A stretch of 64,000 nt of DNA from Adiantum capillus-veneris (Eukaryota; Streptophyta; Polypodiopsida; Polypodiales; Pteridaceae), in NCBI GenBank assembly GCA_014529385.2, contig CM043963.1, positions 96,598,912-96,662,911 on the forward strand, in the 5' to 3' direction. The notes below the pieces were generated by a model, which ran no database searches, was not told the DNA's origin, and saw nothing but the letters and a program-made list of their open reading frames with translations. A program made the position numbers and the translations under genes. Below are positions 59,806-64,000 of this stretch, piece after piece. Every line of letters begins with the position of its first letter. The stretch's first letter is position 1.

Positions 59806-60981
59806 ATGGTCACCCCAGTGATGACTGACGAATATCCTCTTTCGACATTCCAAACAATCGAAGCGGATATACAAAACGAAGAAGTAGAAAAGACCATAAC
59901 AAACTTTAGGGCTCAGGACGATAGCACCATTGACAACTTGGAAGATACGTGGTGTAGTCCTTACATAAAAGCTTATGCAGGCACATAACAAGTTGAAATC
60001 TATGCATTGCTTGACACTGGAGCAAAAATGAGTGTCATCAGCTTTGAGCTCTTTCAGAAACTTGGACCAATGAGGACGATCCCAGAGACACACCAGTTGA
60101 AAGTAGCATCGGGTGATGAGGTGACCACGTTGTGGTCTATTATATTACCAATCACAGTGCACGCACACCCGTACACTACAAAGTTTCATGTACTGCCACC
60201 AAGTAGATCAGCAACGCCGTGTATCTTAGCAGTGTCATGGATGAAAGCTAACATGGTATTCATTGATCTGGATACTAATGAAGCACTGTTCCGAAATGAA
60301 AACTTTTTAGAACCCTTCTTACCATATGACCAATACATGTCAAGGAGGAGACATGAGTCAATACAACCGCAAGGCATTGACCAACAACAAACAGAGTTTA
60401 CATGTCCAAAAACGTATTATCAAAAATCAACAACCATGCAGGGAACCAGGCAAGTTTGGGTACGGCGTACAGATCTAGCCGAGGCACAATTCCATCAAAA
60501 GAGGAAATATAAAGTTTGGATAAAGCAAGACAGCCTAATTCCTATAAAAAAGGGGGCAAAAGAACAAACAAAACACCAAAAGCCAGCAAAGCTTCAAAGA
60601 ACCATAGTCAATCGGTCGAATACGCAACGGACTATAGTGGTATGGCGGCCAAAATTACCCATTCATAACGTGCCAACAACACAAGTATGGAGGCCAAAGA
60701 TGACCACCGAGCAGTTATCTACAACTGTCAATGCCAAGCCACATCATGCAATCAACACGAGGAAACAAGCAGAATCCACAACAATAACTACAAGGATCTA
60801 TAAGACCCAAGTCATCAAATGGAAAAGAAAGAATGTTCCACCAGAAAATGCAACAAAATATATGACAATATCGACTTCAAAGAATCCACATACGCCAATT
60901 CAAAAACAGTGGAAAACAATCAAACAAAGAGCGGCAGATTTACAACTTCTCCTTGCAAAGAAAATCTGCCAGCCAACTTAG
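59806..60981 (+). pseudogene. aspartic protease (retropepsin) in a 3' ORF downstream of integrase, element F
   Basis: One frame from ATG 59806 (MVTPVMTDEYPLSTFQTIEA) with a single in-frame TAA at 59986, then VEIYALLDTGAKMSVISFEL (active site Asp-Thr-Gly near 60014-60022), hydrophobic strands LPITVHAHPYTTKFHVLP, and the second-half motif ILAVSWMKANMVFIDLD. From residue about 160 of the second part it becomes a Lys/Gln/Thr-rich basic tail with the repeated element VWRPK (three times). The fold is retropepsin-like by motif order. Its place, after integrase and before the purine tract, is unusual: Ty3/gypsy elements normally encode protease before RT. It may be an acquired second protease or the result of a rearrangement. 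Confidence 0.75.
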
Positions 60982-62375
60982 GCTACCACAGGAAACCTTA
61001 ACGACAAATGCCAATAAGCGAATCGCTTATACCTTCCTCTTACACCGCATAAATTCTTTCTACATGCATTGACTGTACATGCATATAGGGCTACATTACA
61101 AGGCCTGCATTAGCACGAGTTCACACCCATGCATAGCACATACCCTTGACGATACCCTATCGTCCGGGAGGACTCCAACTAGGAGGGGGGGAGGCATTCC
61201 AAATGCGGACTCACGTCATATATTAGAGGGCAATGTTTGTGATCAATTTTTCAACCATTTTTGCATTTTATTGTGTGATTTTGGAAAAAGAATATGCCCT
61301 CGTAACTAATCATATTTGGGACCAAATGATCATACATGAGCCCCTAGGGATGTGTATATACTATAAAGAGAGTCAAATCTGGCCAAAAAATGTCGAAAAA
61401 TAGCAAAAAAGAGGCCAAGGTTGACGACTATGAGTGAGAATGTACATAGACGAGAGAAAAGTGAGCTACAAAGTGTTTTGCTTCTCATTGGTATTTTTAT
61501 AGGTTAGAATTGCTATTTTCGGGTTATTTTGGGATTTATTTGCTTTATTTTAGCCATTTTCTAGCAAAAATTATAGAAAAAAATCCGTCTTCCAGATGGA
61601 AACACAATAGAAGAGATGCCTGATTAGAGCAAGGTAAAGAAGACACAGAAAAAATAGGGACTGCAAAGGTGACAGGGAAAAAATGACCACCGTCATGACA
61701 GGACCTCCAACAGGAGAAATCTACAAAAATTGTAGAACTGGAGCAACCGAGGTCCAAATCAGAAAATTTGCGAGCCTAAACTGCATCTCGCAAAAAGTTA
61801 TGGCCACAGGTAAAAGATGGGAAAATTTTGTTTTGGAGTCTCGATTACATATAGAGAGGCTAGGCTAGAAATCTCTCATTTGAGTCATTTTCCATTGTGA
61901 GAGAGAGAGAGAGCTCCCTACAGCAGTCAAGAATTCCACGAGCTCATCCATTGTGCACAATCACCAGATCGACATCAGATATGAGAGGTATGCTCATCAA
62001 CACTGACTCTAAGTGTTGTTTACTTCAGTTAGTCGCAAAACCTCGCCAGCATCACAATCACAACCTGTGCACACATACGGTAGACCGGTTGTTAAGGAGA
62101 CCTAGAGGCCACCAAATGGAACAAAAATTGAAAGGCACAATGCCTATAGCTTAGGGATAAAGCCTATGACCTCGGTAAGCGTGAAGGAAGCCGCCCAAAA
62201 AACCCTAATTTCACAGGACCTGCAAAAGGACACCTGAACCAAAGTGATCGGAAATGAGCCAAAACTCATAGCCAGCAAGCCAATAACCTGGACAAACCAA
62301 TTGGATGGTTAGACCATGAAAAAGTTTGTCAAAACGGAGCCTAAAGTCCCTATCTGACGGAAACTGCGCAAAGCG
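60982..62375 (+). other. purine tract and presumed LTR of element F, then unassigned sequence
   Basis: Purine tract 61181-61194. A TATA-like TATATACTATAAAG at about 61354-61367 would be the LTR promoter. A GA run (61899-61914) follows. No gene supported; the LTR's 3' end and any primer site were not recognised. Confidence 0.5.
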
Positions 62376-63989
62376 TCACGATACTCTAACGGGCCGACCA
62401 AGTGACAAAATGACACCAAATTTAACAAGGTACATCCAAAAGAGGTCAACTACAAGTTGGAATGTGTCCACTGAAGAAAAAGCTCTTCCACTAGGGCAAA
62501 ACTGTGCTCTTAACCCAGTTAACTTTGTCATCACCACATCCCAGTCGTTGGAGGGCGGGTGCAGATCCACTGTATCTGTGGCCATTTCTTTTAGTTCTAC
62601 TAACCTAATGCTTTGCATTTGTTGCTTAGGCCCTGTGCTTGCCAAGTTGAATGCGATTGTGGCAGCCTCTTCTTTCGTGTATCCTATCGCTAGCAGGTCC
62701 AAAAATGTGTTATATGAATCATTTGGCTCTTGTTGCCCACTTCGAGGCTTAGCCTCTTCCTTTGGTTCCGGCTCCTGGCTCTGCTCTTGCTTGGTCTCTT
62801 CTGGTTCTTCTGGTTTGTCTTCAGCCTCTTTATCTTCTTGTGGAGGGCTGCTAGGAGGTGGTGAGGGCTGTGGGGTGGCCGGTAGAGATGTAGGATTTTT
62901 CTTTAGATCTCAGTCTGCCTTTGTTTTTCTTTCTCTCTCTTGGCTCTCTTGCTCGTCTAGCAGTTTCTGCCGTATTTGCTCCACTTCCTCCTCTGTGAAA
63001 GGTACATGCGGGATATTTTTTGATGCGGCATCAAGAATCTCAAAATTTTTAATGTAATCTTCGAATCTATCCCTTTGCACCCTTCGGGATGATCCAGACA
63101 TTACTTCTAGAGACGGCTTCCAGAGTTCACTCAAATCACCTTTAAGGGCTCTTTCTGCTTTGAATCTCTCCATCAGCCGCTCTAATCTTGCCGCTTTTTG
63201 TGACTTTGTCTCTTTCACCGGCACTTGGGAAAACTCTTTCTTTCCCTTCTTTTGCTCTGGCTGCTCCTCTTGAACAGGCTCTAGCCGTCTTTTCAATCTT
63301 GTAGCAACCCTTGGTGCTCTTTGTGGCTCGTGTTCTTTGTCTTCTTTGAGCCTCAGCCAGTCGTTCTGAGACGGGGGGTCAGGCCATCTTCCTTTTGCGT
63401 GTAATGCCCCATAAATCAACTTAGTGATTAGTTCTCCTGCCACAATATACGTTGGCTTCTTGTTACCCATCTTCACTAGGTTGTCATGTATATATGTTGC
63501 ATAATTGATTATCTTTGGAGTGCTCTTCATCATTGCCCAAGTGAATGTCGTGGCAATTGCACCTGGCGGCATTCTGTACTTTTGTGGCCTCTTCGTACAC
63601 ATATGGAAGTATTGGTTGTACAACTGACTCATGATTGCCACTCTTGGGCTGGCAATATCTTCAAAAGTGTAGTTTCCTTTCTTCTCATTGTACACCTTGA
63701 CATCATCCCTTCTTTTAGTTACACTATCCCCTTTGTTGGAGAGGTCTAGTGCATCTGCTACAACCTGCTCGGTGATGACTATTTCCGTTTCTAGTCTGCC
63801 TTGCAGATCAGTTACTCTGGCCACTCCATCTTCCTTTATTGTTGTCACAAACTCCCAAACTCTCTTTATGTCAACCCCTGTCGGCACTGCTTCAAAATAG
63901 TTGTGGAGATCAATCTTCTCCAAGTACCCGGCCATCTTGCTTCTTACGAACTCATTGAGTTCTCGCGGTAGCATCGATAGCTCGATCAC
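62376..63989 (-). pseudogene. transposon-type ORF of unknown function, runs off the right edge
   Basis: The minus-strand frame is open beyond 63989 (the codon there is GTG, not a start; upstream codons to the edge are open). It runs to a TGA at 62910-62912 and then continues in exactly the same frame to 62376, so one nonsense codon divides a protein of at least 537 residues. N-terminal part: ELNEFVRSKMAGYLEKIDLH, TEIVITEQVVADALDL, PGAIATTFTWAMM, resembling from memory the N-terminal domain of 'putative plant transposon proteins'. Then a basic/Glu region (RLKRRLEPVQEEQPEQKKGK), a Pro/Glu-rich linker after the stop, and a helical end with GYTKEEAATIAFNLAS. No catalytic motif is visible. It could be Gag-like or an accessory ORF of another element. 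Confidence 0.55.
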
Positions 63990-64000
63990 ATTCCCTTCAG

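Larger units (their letters stand above)
57150..61400 (+). mobile_element. 5'-truncated gypsy element F
   Basis: Begins inside the RT palm and runs through RNase H, integrase and a 3' ORF with an aspartic protease, to a purine tract AGGAGGGGGGGAGG at 61181-61194. A presumed LTR follows with TATACTATAAAG near 61357. The 3' LTR end and all of Gag and the RT fingers are not present or not identifiable. Confidence 0.75.

Noticed and set aside
1-64000. CRISPR arrays, bacterial operons, riboswitches
   Set aside because: Introns, LTR retrotransposons and CWC22 show nuclear plant DNA; no regularly spaced identical repeats with unique spacers were seen.

Overview
The window reads as nuclear DNA of a land plant with a large, retrotransposon-filled genome. 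It holds Ty3/gypsy chromoviruses, Ty1/copia elements primed by initiator tRNA-Met, GT-AG introns and one clear housekeeping gene, the splicing factor CWC22. Fern or lycophyte is a guess from the gypsy lineages only; the sequence does not prove the taxon. Almost everything except CWC22 is mobile DNA.

Layout: 1-~5929 is the 3' part of an open-frame gypsy chromovirus (element G) and its 3' LTR. 5930-7470 holds a diverged dispersed repeat, two tRNA-like SINE heads and a 471-bp inverted-repeat MITE packed with short palindromes, directly upstream of CWC22 (7486-10080, intronless). 11006-12310 is an AT-rich nonautonomous DNA element with CACTAG...CTAGTG ends between TTAA flanks. 12315-13380 carries duplicated LTR-like fragments.

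13381-49232 is a nest of insertions that can be ordered from matching target-site duplications (TSDs). An old gypsy element D (minus strand) was split by gypsy element C (14712-43857, TSD GATAC, LTRs 29 kb apart). C was split by copia element A (15818-26893, TSD GATCC). A was split in its RNase H region by a second copy of its own family, B (16599-22148, TSD CTTTG). C was also split by a 9.3-kb terminal-inverted-repeat DNA transposon T (31147-40452). D was separately hit by a short copia element E (45606-49227, TSD CAAAG). LTR divergence agrees with the nesting order (B < A < C).

The most unusual content is transposon T. Between imperfect ~45-bp TIRs it carries a four-exon minus-strand transposase-like gene, an intact minus-strand histone H3 variant, and two plus-strand genes with introns. 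The H3 variant keeps the first ten H3 codons, has a ~170-residue insertion in its tail and a full H3 fold. One plus-strand gene ends in a possible ubiquitin-like fold; the other is unrecognised. The other three T genes each carry stops or frameshifts; only the H3 frame is undamaged. A ~216-bp near-perfect hairpin sits between the convergent gene pairs.

49233-55400 is repeat and degenerate sequence with a GGTTAGCGGG minisatellite. 55430-56270 is a gypsy integrase/chromodomain remnant. 57150-61400 is a 5'-truncated gypsy element F whose aspartic protease lies downstream of integrase instead of upstream of reverse transcriptase. 62376-63989 is a minus-strand transposon-type ORF running off the right edge.
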